Assembly: GCA_031987605.1 (NCBI GenBank)
Contig: DALZZF010000001.1
Coordinates: forward strand, 124,001-188,000
Direction of reading: 5' to 3'
DNA from: JAFAGO01 sp031987605
Lineage (GTDB): Bacteria; Bacteroidota; Bacteroidia; Flavobacteriales; Weeksellaceae
Length of the DNA: 64,000 bases
Under the pieces are notes generated by a model. It saw nothing but the letters and a program-made list of their open reading frames with translations. It was not told the DNA's origin and did not search any database. Made by a program: the position numbers and the translations under genes. Positions 9,079-18,454 of the stretch are shown one piece after another. Positions within the stretch are counted from its first letter, which is position 1; the number at the start of each line of letters is the position of its first letter.

Positions 9079-9987
9079 ATGAAAAGAATTTTAATGATTA
9101 GTGCGATTATGCTTGGTTTTTATGCATCCGCACAGGAAGAAGTAAAAGTAGATTCCACAAAAAGCTGGTCTGTTGTGGGACAAAATACTTTAATGCTGAA
9201 TCAGGCTGCCTTCTCAAACTGGGTTGGTGGTGGAGCAAACAACGTGGGTTGGCTTGCTGGCGTGAATTATAACCTTACTTACGAAAAAGACAAAGATCTT
9301 TGGGAAAACATCATTATTCTAGGGTACGGACAAAACAACACAAAAGGTGTGGGCAACCGTAAAACTCAGGATGTGATTAATCTTTCTACGAATTACGGAC
9401 GCAAAATTGCCAACAACTGGTACGCTTCTGCCGGCGCAAGTTTCCTTTCTCAGTTTTCTGCTGGATATGAAGATGGAAATAATCCTGCTGCCGCAAAAAT
9501 TTCAAACTTTATGGCTCCTGGGTATTTGAATGTGGGTGCAGGTTTCACGTACAGGCCCAATGAAAATTTCACCCTGACATTACGTCCTGCCAATGCAAGA
9601 TGGACATTTGTAACCGATAAAGACCTTCAGGTTGCCGGAAATTATGGATTGAAAAACGACGGTGATTCCTCATTATTTCAGTTTGGTTTTCTGGGAACAG
9701 CAATTTATAAAGTACAAATCATGGAAAATATATTTCTGGTAAATTCAGCCTCTGTATTCTCCAATTATCTGGATCATCCGGAAAGGCTCGTGCTTTCTTA
9801 TGGAGGGGTTCTGAATATGAAAATCAACAAATATATTTCTTCTGTAATCACGCTTGATTTGCTTTACGATCACAACCAAATTAAGAAAACACAGTTGAAA
9901 CAAACTTTAGGCGTTGGTTTTGCGTACAACATCGACAACGGCGTTAAACGTTCCGAAAACAAAAACAACCAAACTTGGAGCAACTAA
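9079..9987 (+). CDS. DUF3078 protein, probable outer-membrane beta-barrel (second copy)
   Basis: The frame is open from 9028, but the ATG at 9079 begins a proper signal peptide (ILMISAIMLGFYASA), giving 302 residues. It shares with the preceding gene WSVVGQNTLMLNQAAFSNW, FMAPGYLNVGAGFTYRP, LRPANARWTFVTDKDLQVAG and DLLYDHNQIKKTQLKQTL. The start lies 47 bases after the end of the first copy, and TAATTTTG (9053-9060) is a good -7 element, so it may have its own promoter. Function unknown; a periplasmic or outer-membrane location is likely. Confidence 0.85.
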   Translation: MKRILMISAIMLGFYASAQEEVKVDSTKSWSVVGQNTLMLNQAAFSNWVGGGANNVGWLAGVNYNLTYEKDKDLWENIIILGYGQNNTKGVGNRKTQDVINLSTNYGRKIANNWYASAGASFLSQFSAGYEDGNNPAAAKISNFMAPGYLNVGAGFTYRPNENFTLTLRPANARWTFVTDKDLQVAGNYGLKNDGDSSLFQFGFLGTAIYKVQIMENIFLVNSASVFSNYLDHPERLVLSYGGVLNMKINKYISSVITLDLLYDHNQIKKTQLKQTLGVGFAYNIDNGVKRSENKNNQTWSN

Positions 9988-10042
9988 AAATCGAGCAGAT
10001 TTATTTGAAAATAACGAAAGTCTCTTCAATTTGAAGGGGCTT

Positions 10043-11575
10043 TTAAACATTCCAGAATTCGCGGTCTAAACTTCTGTACTGAATGGCTTCTGCAATATGT
10101 TCCGGCTGAATATTTTCCGATGAAGAAAGATCAGCAATTGTTCGGGATACTTTTAAAATCCTGTCGTACGCTCTTGCGGAAAGATTGAGTTTTTGCATCG
10201 CATTTTTGATGAGGTTCATTGATTTTTCATCTAATTGACAATGCATTTCAATTTCCCGGGGTCCCATTTGTGCATTATAATTGATGCCGGAATTTTCAAA
10301 ACGTATTTCCTGAAATTTTCGCGCAGATAGTACGCGCTTTCGGATTTCTTCACTGGTTTCCCCTTTCCTCCGGTCAGCCAGTTGCTCAAATTCCACTTTG
10401 GGAACCTCAATATGAATATCAATCCTATCCAAAAGTGGTCCGGAAAGCCGGTTCATATACCGTTGCATTTCAAAGGAAGTGGAAGTGTTATTCGGATCAT
10501 CAGGAAAAAATCCGGAAGGACTGGGATTCATGCTTGCCACCAGCATAAAACTTGCAGGATAATTTACAGTGAATTTCGCTCTGGAAATAGTGACTTCCCG
10601 ATCCTCAAGCGGTTGCCGCATTACTTCCAGAACGGTTCTTTTAAATTCGGGCATTTCATCCAGAAACAAAACGCCATTATGCGCAAGAGAAATTTCGCCG
10701 GGTTGAGGATAACTTCCGCCACCTACCAAAGCCACATCCGAGATTGTATGATGAGGTGAACGAAACGGGCGAACCGTCATTAATGAAGTTTCGGCACCGA
10801 TTTTTCCGGCTACGGAATGAATTTTTGTGGTTTCCAGAGCTTCATTTAAAGAAAGTGGCGGTAAAATGCTGGGTATTCTTTTCGCCAGCATGGTTTTTCC
10901 GCTTCCGGGAGGTCCGATCAGAATAATGTTGTGTCCTCCTGCTGCGGCAACTTCCATGGCGCGTTTTGCGGTTTCCTGTCCTTTCACTTCCGAAAAATCG
11001 AATGGGAAAATGGTGTATTTTGTTTTGAAGAGTACTTCTACATCCAGTTCGGATTTCTGTAATGTTCCTGTTCCGTTGAAAAAATCAATGACTTCCCGAA
11101 TATTTTCAACTCCAAAAACATCAATTCCATTTACAATGGCGGCTTCCTGAATGTTTTGTTTGGGAAGAATAATTCCTTTAAATCCTTCTTCTTTCGCTTT
11201 TAAAGTAATCGGCAGTACGCCTTTGATTGGCTGCAAACCGCCATCAAGAGAAAGTTCTCCCATAATGATGTAGTCGCCAATATTTTCCGCAGTAATCTGA
11301 TTCGAAGCGGATAATATTCCCAAAGCAATACTTAAATCATAAGAAGAGCCTTCCTTCCGCAAATCCGCCGGTGCCATATTGATGGTGATTTTTTTGCCGG
11401 GAAGTTTGTATCCTACATATTTCAACGCAGCGGAAATACGGTAGCTGCTTTCTTTGATGGCATTATCCGGAAGCCCAACCAAATGATACCCAACACCTTG
11501 ATCTACATTTACTTCAATGGTGATGGTTTGCGCAGAAACCCCGTGTATTGCACTTCCGAAAACTTTAACCAGCAT
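10043..11575 (-). CDS. comM: YifB/ComM family Mg-chelatase-like AAA+ ATPase
   Basis: A 510-residue protein with the three-part YifB/ComM layout: an N-terminal Lon-protease-like fold domain (about 1-170, with NMAPADLRKEGSSYDLSIAL), the Mg-chelatase-type AAA+ core (Walker A GPPGSGKTM near 220, Walker B VLFLDEMPEF, sensor region FMLVASMNPSP), and a C-terminal helical domain (LNLSARAYDRILKVSRTIAD). ComM is a hexameric helicase promoting branch migration during natural transformation, working with RecA; dprA is nearby. No Cys4 insertion is obvious. Single-gene unit, ATG at 11575. Confidence 0.95.
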   Translation of the reverse strand: MLVKVFGSAIHGVSAQTITIEVNVDQGVGYHLVGLPDNAIKESSYRISAALKYVGYKLPGKKITINMAPADLRKEGSSYDLSIALGILSASNQITAENIGDYIIMGELSLDGGLQPIKGVLPITLKAKEEGFKGIILPKQNIQEAAIVNGIDVFGVENIREVIDFFNGTGTLQKSELDVEVLFKTKYTIFPFDFSEVKGQETAKRAMEVAAAGGHNIILIGPPGSGKTMLAKRIPSILPPLSLNEALETTKIHSVAGKIGAETSLMTVRPFRSPHHTISDVALVGGGSYPQPGEISLAHNGVLFLDEMPEFKRTVLEVMRQPLEDREVTISRAKFTVNYPASFMLVASMNPSPSGFFPDDPNNTSTSFEMQRYMNRLSGPLLDRIDIHIEVPKVEFEQLADRRKGETSEEIRKRVLSARKFQEIRFENSGINYNAQMGPREIEMHCQLDEKSMNLIKNAMQKLNLSARAYDRILKVSRTIADLSSSENIQPEHIAEAIQYRSLDREFWNV

Positions 11576-11810
11576 ATTTGTATTTTATCAAAAATAAGGA
11601 ATTTGAATTTTTAGTTTGCTGCCGATCATCAAAATAGGGTGATTTTCACGTTTACAAAAAGTGGTTTTTTTAACAAATAATGTGACTATGTTTAACGCAG
11701 AGACCGCAAATATTTATGCTTATCTGGATGCTTTTGGGTTCATAACTCCTTTCACTTAGAAAAGAAACAGGAAGACAAACAATTAAAAAAAACAAAATTT
11801 ATAAAAGCAA

Positions 11811-11841
11811 AAAAAACTCTTTTCGGTTGTGAAAAGAGTTT
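11811..11841 (-). terminator. Rho-independent terminator of the prolyl oligopeptidase gene
   Basis: AACTCTTTTC and GAAAAGAGTT form a perfect 10-bp stem with a 6-base loop. Read on the minus strand it is followed by a run of T, 22 bases after the stop codon at 11863. Confidence 0.9.
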
Positions 11842-11862
11842 GGTAAAGTAAAGAATGAATTT

Positions 11863-13968
11863 TTATTTTAATTTTTTGAATCCCATTTCAAACAGGGCAA
11901 AACTTAAAAGATCGGCATTTTCTCCGATAACCTGCTCGGTTGATCTTCCCGCGCCGTGTCCTGCATTGGTTTCAATACGAATCAAAATAGGATTGCTGCA
12001 ACTTTGTTTTTCCTGAAGTTCGGCTCCGAATTTAAAAGAATGTGCCGGAACCACACGATCATCATGATCGCTCGTAATTACCATTGTTGATGGATAGCAA
12101 ACTCCCTTTTTCACATTGTGAACGGGGGAATAGGATTTCAGATATTCAAACATTTCTTTGTTGTCTTCCGCCGTTCCGTAATCATAAGACCAACCTGCTC
12201 CCGCCGTAAATTTATTATAACGAAGCATATCCAGAACACCAACTCCCGGAAAAGCCACTTTCGCCAAATCCGGACGCATGGTCATGGTTGCTCCCACAAG
12301 AAGTCCGCCGTTTGACCTTCCGGAAAGTGCCATAAATTCTTTGGAAGTATAGCCTTTGCTTTGCAAAAATTCTCCCGCAGCAATGAAGTCATCAAATACA
12401 TTTTTTTTCTGCAATTTGGTTCCTGCATCGTGCCATTTTTTTCCATATTCACCACCGCCACGAATATTTGGTACGGCATATATTCCACCGTTTTCCATCC
12501 AAACAGCATTGGTCACAGAAAAAGAAGGTTGCAAGCTGATATTGAATCCGCCGTATGAATAAAGGATTGTTGGATTTTTTCCATCCAGTTTCAGTCCTTT
12601 TTTGTAGCTAATCATCATCGGGATTTTTGTGCCGTCTTTTGAAGTATAAAATACTTGTTCCGAAACGTAATCTTCCGGATTAAATTTCACTTTAGGTTTC
12701 TGATAGACTTCTGAAGCGCCACTTTCCACATTGAATTTATAAATTGTTCCCGGAGTGATGTAGTTAGTAAAAGAATAGTAAAGATCTTTCTGTTCTTTTT
12801 TGCCTCCAAAACCACCGGCAGTTCCATTGCCGGGAAGTTGGATTTTGCGGATCAGTTTACCATTGTAATCATACTGTACAACAGCGGTTAATGCATCTTT
12901 CAGATAGCTTGCGAAGAAATATCCGCCTCCTTCTGAAATGCTCAGTGCATTTTCGGTTTCAGGAATCACATCTGTCCAGGCTTCGGGTGTATTGATATTG
13001 AATTTTGCCAGTTTTCTGTTGGGTGCATTTTTGTCGGTGAGAACGTAAATGAAATCGTCTTTGGAATCTACCACATCCACATTAAAATCGTACCCTTTCT
13101 GAACCGGAATGAAATCTGTTTTCTTTTTTAAATCTTTGATATAAAGCTCGTTTCCATTGGTTGCTTCAGCCGCGCTGATGACCAGAAAACGCTCATCATC
13201 GGTTACAAAAGCACTGATGTATCTTCTTTTAAAATTGTCGCCCCCAATAATCAGTTGATCCTGTGATTGTTTGGTTCCCAGTGTATGAAAAAACACTTTA
13301 TGGGTATCGGTTTTGGCAGAAAGTTCGCTGCCTTTTGGCTTGTCGTAACTGGAATAATAAAAGCCTTCATCACCTTGCCAGGAAATTCCGGAGAATTTTA
13401 CATCAACAATGGTTTCATCAATTTGTTTTTTGGTAATGGCATCGAGAATAATAATTTTTCTCCAGTCGCTTCCTCCTTCAGAAATGGAATAGGCAACCAG
13501 ATTTCCTTTTTTGTTGAAACTTACTTCTCCCAGCGAAGTTGTTCCTTTTTCAGAAAATTTGTTGGGATTCAGAAATACTTCCTCTTTACCGGATTTGTCT
13601 TTTCTGTACAGCACATATTGTGCTTGAAGCCCATCGTTTTTATAATAATAAATATAGTCGCCTTCCTGGAAAGGAGCTCCTATTTTTTCATAATTCCATT
13701 TCTCAAAAAGTTGTTTTTTCAAGTCTTCGCGAAAAGGAATTGTAGAAAGATACTGATTGGTAAATGCGACTTCACGCTGCACCCATTCTTTGGTGTCTTC
13801 GGCGCGATCGTCTTCCAGCCAACGAAACGGATCGGAGATTTTTGTTCCAAAATATTCGTCGGTATGATTAATTTTTTTGGTTTCAGGATACTTCAATGGT
13901 GAAGATTTTTGTGCGTTGATATGAATGGACATTGCCACGGCAGTAATTCCAAGCATTAAATTTCTCAT
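11863..13968 (-). CDS. Prolyl oligopeptidase (family S9), secreted
   Basis: A 701-residue S9A peptidase. A signal peptide (MLGITAVAMSIHINA) directs it to the periplasm. A beta-propeller region (about 80-420) is followed by the alpha/beta hydrolase domain. The triad is visible: serine in SGRSNGG (about 548), aspartate in DHDDRVVP (about 635), histidine in NAGHGAGR (about 670). It cleaves short peptides after proline, so it probably helps use peptides as nutrients. Length and motifs match the Flavobacterium meningosepticum prolyl endopeptidase type. It has its own terminator. Confidence 0.95.
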   Translation of the reverse strand: MRNLMLGITAVAMSIHINAQKSSPLKYPETKKINHTDEYFGTKISDPFRWLEDDRAEDTKEWVQREVAFTNQYLSTIPFREDLKKQLFEKWNYEKIGAPFQEGDYIYYYKNDGLQAQYVLYRKDKSGKEEVFLNPNKFSEKGTTSLGEVSFNKKGNLVAYSISEGGSDWRKIIILDAITKKQIDETIVDVKFSGISWQGDEGFYYSSYDKPKGSELSAKTDTHKVFFHTLGTKQSQDQLIIGGDNFKRRYISAFVTDDERFLVISAAEATNGNELYIKDLKKKTDFIPVQKGYDFNVDVVDSKDDFIYVLTDKNAPNRKLAKFNINTPEAWTDVIPETENALSISEGGGYFFASYLKDALTAVVQYDYNGKLIRKIQLPGNGTAGGFGGKKEQKDLYYSFTNYITPGTIYKFNVESGASEVYQKPKVKFNPEDYVSEQVFYTSKDGTKIPMMISYKKGLKLDGKNPTILYSYGGFNISLQPSFSVTNAVWMENGGIYAVPNIRGGGEYGKKWHDAGTKLQKKNVFDDFIAAGEFLQSKGYTSKEFMALSGRSNGGLLVGATMTMRPDLAKVAFPGVGVLDMLRYNKFTAGAGWSYDYGTAEDNKEMFEYLKSYSPVHNVKKGVCYPSTMVITSDHDDRVVPAHSFKFGAELQEKQSCSNPILIRIETNAGHGAGRSTEQVIGENADLLSFALFEMGFKKLK

Positions 13969-14272
13969 AATGTCTCTGTTTTGCTCAAAAGTATTAAAAA
14001 AGATAATTCCCCGAAACTTTTCGAAGTAGAAAAGTCTGGGAAAATAAGTTTTAAAATTTTTAATAAAGAAATATAGAGTAAGCGATATTGTAGTCGTCTT
14101 CGATTCTTATAATGTCACTCCATTTGTTAAATATGTTTCGAGCTGAATTTTTTATTTTTTGTTATCCCAAAGCAATTTATAGAAGAGTATTTGGATTTCT
14201 GCGGAACGATAAAATTTGTGGTAAGGGAGTTTTCATATCTTTTTATGATCTTATATTTCACATCATTAACCT
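13969..14272. other. Intergenic stretch, promoter side of the peptidase gene
   Basis: AT-rich sequence between two minus-strand genes. It must hold the prolyl oligopeptidase promoter and the 3' end of the DUF6377 gene transcript. I see no convincing hairpin, repeat or small gene. Confidence 0.5.
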
Positions 14273-15958
14273 CTATTTATCAATCTCCAGAATGCATTGC
14301 TCAAAACTGTCACGGTCTCCAATAGCTTTATTGCGCAACCGGACTCTGTAATTATAGATGGTTTGCGATGAGTAGTGAAGAAAGAATGCTATTTTTGTAC
14401 TGTTGTTCACTCCTAAGCGCAAGAGTGCAAGTATCCTGAGTTCGGTATTCAGGAGATTTCCTTTTTCCGGTACCAATTGCTCGCCGTCTTTCAGTAATTC
14501 ATTTACTTTTTGTATAAAATTGGGGAAAAGACTGAGGATGGCTTTGTCAAAATTAACCAGAAAATCGTCGGTGTTCAGTTTGGAGGTTTGCGGACTGTCC
14601 ATGCTTTTAAGAAGATCGTTGCCCTGATTAGCAATTATTTTTCTTTTAACAAGATTCCGGTAATCATCCAGCCGATTGACGTATGATGAAGACATATTCA
14701 TAAAAAGACCAATGTGCTCTTCCCTTATTTCTTTGGATTTGTGAAGTTCAGTATTTGCAAGATTCAGTTCAGCATTGGTCAAGTTAAGTTCAGCATTGAT
14801 GTTTTTGAGTTTATATTTGGCTTTTTTCAGTAACCTGTTTTGGCGGTAAATAAAAAACAACGAAAAGAAAACCCCGAAAGCAAGCAGGCTGATTACAGTT
14901 ATGTATATTTTCAGATTCTGGTTTTCCGTTTTGCTTTTTTCCTGGAATGCAGACACAATGATGGGCAACTTTTCTGAAATCTGCAGAATGCGTTGTCGGT
15001 TGTTATAAAAACGCGCATCCTGCATTGCTGCCTGAATATAATTGTTGGCTCTCGAAATTTGATTCGGAGAATTCTGATAAAGATAGAAAGCCAGTTCCTT
15101 TATAGCAGCATTCTCCTTCAAAGGTACTTTTTGGTCTACAATAGAAGCTCGTATAAGATAATATTCGTAGGGGGACTTTTCCCCGAGTTTCAGATAAATC
15201 TCGGCAAGATCATAATACACCATCGCTGCAAACCTCGATTTCTCCTCCATTTCGGGAATAGTTTTCAGAAGCAGATCCCGAGCTTCCTCATATTTCCCTG
15301 CATTTACCAATAGATTTCCTGTATATTTATTGTATTCCACAGAATTTAGGGGATAAGTAGATCGTGCAGAATCAATAAAAGCCGTTTCATTCTTTTTATA
15401 AAGAGGTGCATAATAGTGGTCGTGGCTAACTTCTGAAGAAACATAGTAGAAGCGTTCGTTTACCTGATAATATAAACGTTGAAGTTCGGGATCAAGAGTT
15501 TGCCTTTTCACTTTTTGCAGCACATTCCAAGACTCGTTTAGCAGACCGCCTGTAGAAAGTATCATTGAGTATAGCAGCATAGATTCATCTTTATAGAATC
15601 TGTTGTCCAGTTCATTTGCGATTGCAAGATTCTTTTGCACATACGCATTTGCCGAATCTGACCGAAACCACAAATAAGCTTCAATAATATCCCGGTTGGC
15701 GATATACTTTTCCTTTTTATCTTTTTTTGTGTTCGCCACTTTTTTAAGCTCGGCAATTTTGGCTTCTGTTGATTGGATTACTTCCGCCCGGTTTTCAATT
15801 GATTCATCCAGTTTTTTCAGCCAGATTTCGTTAGTGTCTTGCTGTCTGCAGGAAAATGAAATCAACAGAAAAAATACAGAGAAAAACAAAAAAGAGAGTC
15901 TAAGTATTGTTTTTGGTATTTTAGATATTATATCACGATGGGAAAATAAATAATTCAT
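14273..15958 (-). CDS. DUF6377 membrane-bound transcriptional regulator with TPR-like sensor
   Basis: Start taken at the ATG at 15958 (an in-frame TTG lies two codons earlier); 561 residues. An N-terminal lipobox-like sequence (FFLLISFSC) is followed by a helical, TPR-like periplasmic region (about 45-320), one transmembrane helix (IYITVISLLAFGVFFSLFFI), a coiled coil with an ELNLTNAELNLANTEL repeat, and a C-terminal domain ending in a LuxR/FixJ-like helix-turn-helix (LLRLGVNNSTKIAFFLHYSS). Such proteins sense in the periplasm and regulate in the cytoplasm. It is divergent from the TonB receptor of the galactose locus, making that locus its likely target. The ligand is unknown. Confidence 0.8.
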   Translation of the reverse strand: MNYLFSHRDIISKIPKTILRLSFLFFSVFFLLISFSCRQQDTNEIWLKKLDESIENRAEVIQSTEAKIAELKKVANTKKDKKEKYIANRDIIEAYLWFRSDSANAYVQKNLAIANELDNRFYKDESMLLYSMILSTGGLLNESWNVLQKVKRQTLDPELQRLYYQVNERFYYVSSEVSHDHYYAPLYKKNETAFIDSARSTYPLNSVEYNKYTGNLLVNAGKYEEARDLLLKTIPEMEEKSRFAAMVYYDLAEIYLKLGEKSPYEYYLIRASIVDQKVPLKENAAIKELAFYLYQNSPNQISRANNYIQAAMQDARFYNNRQRILQISEKLPIIVSAFQEKSKTENQNLKIYITVISLLAFGVFFSLFFIYRQNRLLKKAKYKLKNINAELNLTNAELNLANTELHKSKEIREEHIGLFMNMSSSYVNRLDDYRNLVKRKIIANQGNDLLKSMDSPQTSKLNTDDFLVNFDKAILSLFPNFIQKVNELLKDGEQLVPEKGNLLNTELRILALLRLGVNNSTKIAFFLHYSSQTIYNYRVRLRNKAIGDRDSFEQCILEIDK

Positions 15959-16099
15959 ATACAATTATTATACTTTATTACTACTTCTTAGATGTTAGGA
16001 TTCTATATAAGTTATTGATTTACAAATGTAAGATAAATATCATTCATACAAAAGACTACTTTATACCTTACTTCATTATGCATCTTGTACCCAAGAAGA

Positions 16100-16107
16100 T
16101 ATATTTG
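16100..16107 (+). promoter_or_regulatory. Candidate -7 element of the galactoside locus
   Basis: TATATTTG matches TAnnTTTG and lies 20 bases before the ATG of the TonB-dependent receptor gene. The only TTG close upstream is 12 bp away, shorter than the usual spacing, so activation by the divergent regulator may be needed. Confidence 0.45.
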
Positions 16108-16127
16108 GTCAAAGAAATCCAAACCCC

Positions 16128-18431
16128 ATGAATTTTAACCCAAATATACCCCGTATTCTGCTTTTCAGCAGTATGATGACGGTTTCCTGCTCAGCACTTT
16201 ATCAGGCTCAGCAGATGCCTGAAAAAGACAGTGTAAAAACCGAAGACAAACGAAATGTGATGCTGAATGCATCCAGTGCCAATGGCCCGAGATTTATTAA
16301 TATTGGTCTTCCCAGCGAAGATGTAAGCGTCTATGAAAATGGACTTCCAGCCGTATATTCTTCTGTTTTGCAGGCGGTATCCACGCATTGGAGAAGCGAT
16401 GCCAGTCTGAAAGAAGTTGGACTTCTGAATCTTTCGGAAACCGCTGTTACTACAGGAAATCTGGCATATGCGGTCAATTCTTTTTCCAATCTCGGAACCG
16501 ATAAGTTTCAGGGGATTGCCCGTTTCAACGGCAATCACTTCGGAATGATGCGCTTTGATTTGAATGTTTCCGGTGCCATTAATAAAAACTGGCTGTACTC
16601 CATTAGTACATTTCAGAATTATGATCCCGGAAGTTTTAAACTTAAATTTTCCCGAAACTGGGATGCAACACAACTCTATAAGGTTGCCGTTACCCGAAAA
16701 CTGGGAGAAAAAGGAAAAATAAGCCTGCAATACAAATATGGAAACTCGATGAGAATGGACGGCGTGGTAGAGCTTTCGCCGTTTATTTACAACGGAGACG
16801 GAAGCGTAACCGAAGTGCCGGGATTTGCATTAGGCACCGATTCTTATCTTCCTGCAGATGGCAGAATCAGTATGATAGATATGAAATCCGGGAAATATGT
16901 GGACACCGCTATCAAAGACGAATCCGGAAATTATTCTAACGAACTGATGCTCAATGCGGATTATACCTTTGATAATGGGCTGAAATGGATTGTTAATGCC
17001 AAAATAATGAAATCCCATAACAGTTATTTGTGGATTGGCGCACCCAATATCCGGGATATTGTGAACGGATACGAAACGGGAACAGAAAACGATCCAGATG
17101 CTCCGGTATACTATTTGGCAGGCAGCAGCTCACCATTTACCGGAAAAAAACAAAACAGGATTGCTATTCCGCATTACGGAAATATACAATCTTCTATGGT
17201 AACATCAGAACTGCAGAAAAAATTCGGGAAACACGCCCTTAATTTAGGAATCAACCAATGGTATTACGATGTTGAATACTGGTCCAGCACCACACGTTAC
17301 GATCAGGAAGTAAAACCATATCCGAATTACATCACGCATACCGTAGCAGGAGAAAACGGTCAGCATCAATATTATGCCTACAACTATGGCGGCTCTGAAT
17401 ACTATGACGGTTTTGAAAATAAAACAGCATTGTACCTTACCGATAAATGGGACATCAGCCAAAAACTGAATATTTTCCTTGGCGGCCGTATAGAATATTA
17501 TACGCTTAAAGGAAAAAATCTTCCTTATGATCGTTTCGACAATTTCCACATCGGAGCCACTATTCCGGGAACTACCGAAGTCGTAAAACCGGTTGAATTT
17601 TCCGGAAGTTATTTTAATATGGCGCTTACCGCAGTAGGAACATACCGCCTTACGGATAAACTCGGATTGACATTAGACGGAACAGCCGTAACACGCCGCC
17701 CGAGAATTGAAGATTATGCCACGCCGTATAATCCTTCTACCAAGCAGACCCTTATTGCATTGGGGCGTGTCGGAGCATTTTATAATTCAGAACGTTTGAA
17801 TGTAACTTCTTATCTGTCCTACATCAAAAAAACCAACAACAGGACAGTGGTGAACATCAGCAATCCTGCTCCCGGAAGCAGCGAAACAAAGGCCTCCGCT
17901 TTTCTCTATGATATACAGACCATTGGCTGGACTACGGACGTTACCACTTCTCCATTTACCAATTTTGATTTCCATTTTCTCTTTACTTATCAGAAACCTA
18001 CGTATAAAAAATTCGCCACTACCGTAGTTTTTGCAGACGGAACATCCAATAGTATTGATGCCAGCGGAAATATCGTTACCGAAATTCCGGAAGTTCTCGT
18101 AGAACTTGACCCGAGCTACCGTTTCCTCAACAACCAGTTTAAAGTATGGCTCAGCGCACGCTATTTCAGTAAAACATACGCCAATTTGAGCAATGCCCTT
18201 TATTTTCAGGGACGTTGGGAAACCTTTGGCGGTGTTAATTATTACCCTTCCAAAAAACTGGATTTTGGCGTAAATGTAATCAACATCCTCAACCAAAGCG
18301 GCGCAATCGGTACTATTGCAGGCTCAGAACTGATTCAGAGAGATCAGGCTTCCCAATTTGACGGAACCTGGATGGCAGGGAAATACATTCGCCCCTTCAC
18401 GGTAGAATTTTCTGTTACTTATAAATTTTAA
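16128..18431 (+). CDS. TonB-dependent receptor of the alpha-galactoside locus
   Basis: A 767-residue outer-membrane receptor. Residues 1-27 form a signal sequence (ILLFSSMMTVSCSALYQA). Residues of about 40-150 resemble a plug domain, without the carboxypeptidase-like N-terminal domain of SusC. The rest is a beta-barrel of alternating strands, ending in the terminal aromatic signature FTVEFSVTYKF. It probably imports alpha-galactosides or released galactose across the outer membrane using TonB energy. No SusD partner gene is next to it. It heads the cluster with the alpha-galactosidase and Leloir genes, 23 bases before the next gene. The substrate is inferred from context. Confidence 0.8.
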   Translation: MNFNPNIPRILLFSSMMTVSCSALYQAQQMPEKDSVKTEDKRNVMLNASSANGPRFINIGLPSEDVSVYENGLPAVYSSVLQAVSTHWRSDASLKEVGLLNLSETAVTTGNLAYAVNSFSNLGTDKFQGIARFNGNHFGMMRFDLNVSGAINKNWLYSISTFQNYDPGSFKLKFSRNWDATQLYKVAVTRKLGEKGKISLQYKYGNSMRMDGVVELSPFIYNGDGSVTEVPGFALGTDSYLPADGRISMIDMKSGKYVDTAIKDESGNYSNELMLNADYTFDNGLKWIVNAKIMKSHNSYLWIGAPNIRDIVNGYETGTENDPDAPVYYLAGSSSPFTGKKQNRIAIPHYGNIQSSMVTSELQKKFGKHALNLGINQWYYDVEYWSSTTRYDQEVKPYPNYITHTVAGENGQHQYYAYNYGGSEYYDGFENKTALYLTDKWDISQKLNIFLGGRIEYYTLKGKNLPYDRFDNFHIGATIPGTTEVVKPVEFSGSYFNMALTAVGTYRLTDKLGLTLDGTAVTRRPRIEDYATPYNPSTKQTLIALGRVGAFYNSERLNVTSYLSYIKKTNNRTVVNISNPAPGSSETKASAFLYDIQTIGWTTDVTTSPFTNFDFHFLFTYQKPTYKKFATTVVFADGTSNSIDASGNIVTEIPEVLVELDPSYRFLNNQFKVWLSARYFSKTYANLSNALYFQGRWETFGGVNYYPSKKLDFGVNVINILNQSGAIGTIAGSELIQRDQASQFDGTWMAGKYIRPFTVEFSVTYKF

Positions 18432-18454
18432 CAAACCCTTTACAACAATCCATC

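Noticed and set aside
13267..13902. A 211-codon plus-strand frame opposite the prolyl oligopeptidase
   Set aside because: Shadow of a well-supported gene; low-complexity, phenylalanine-rich translation.
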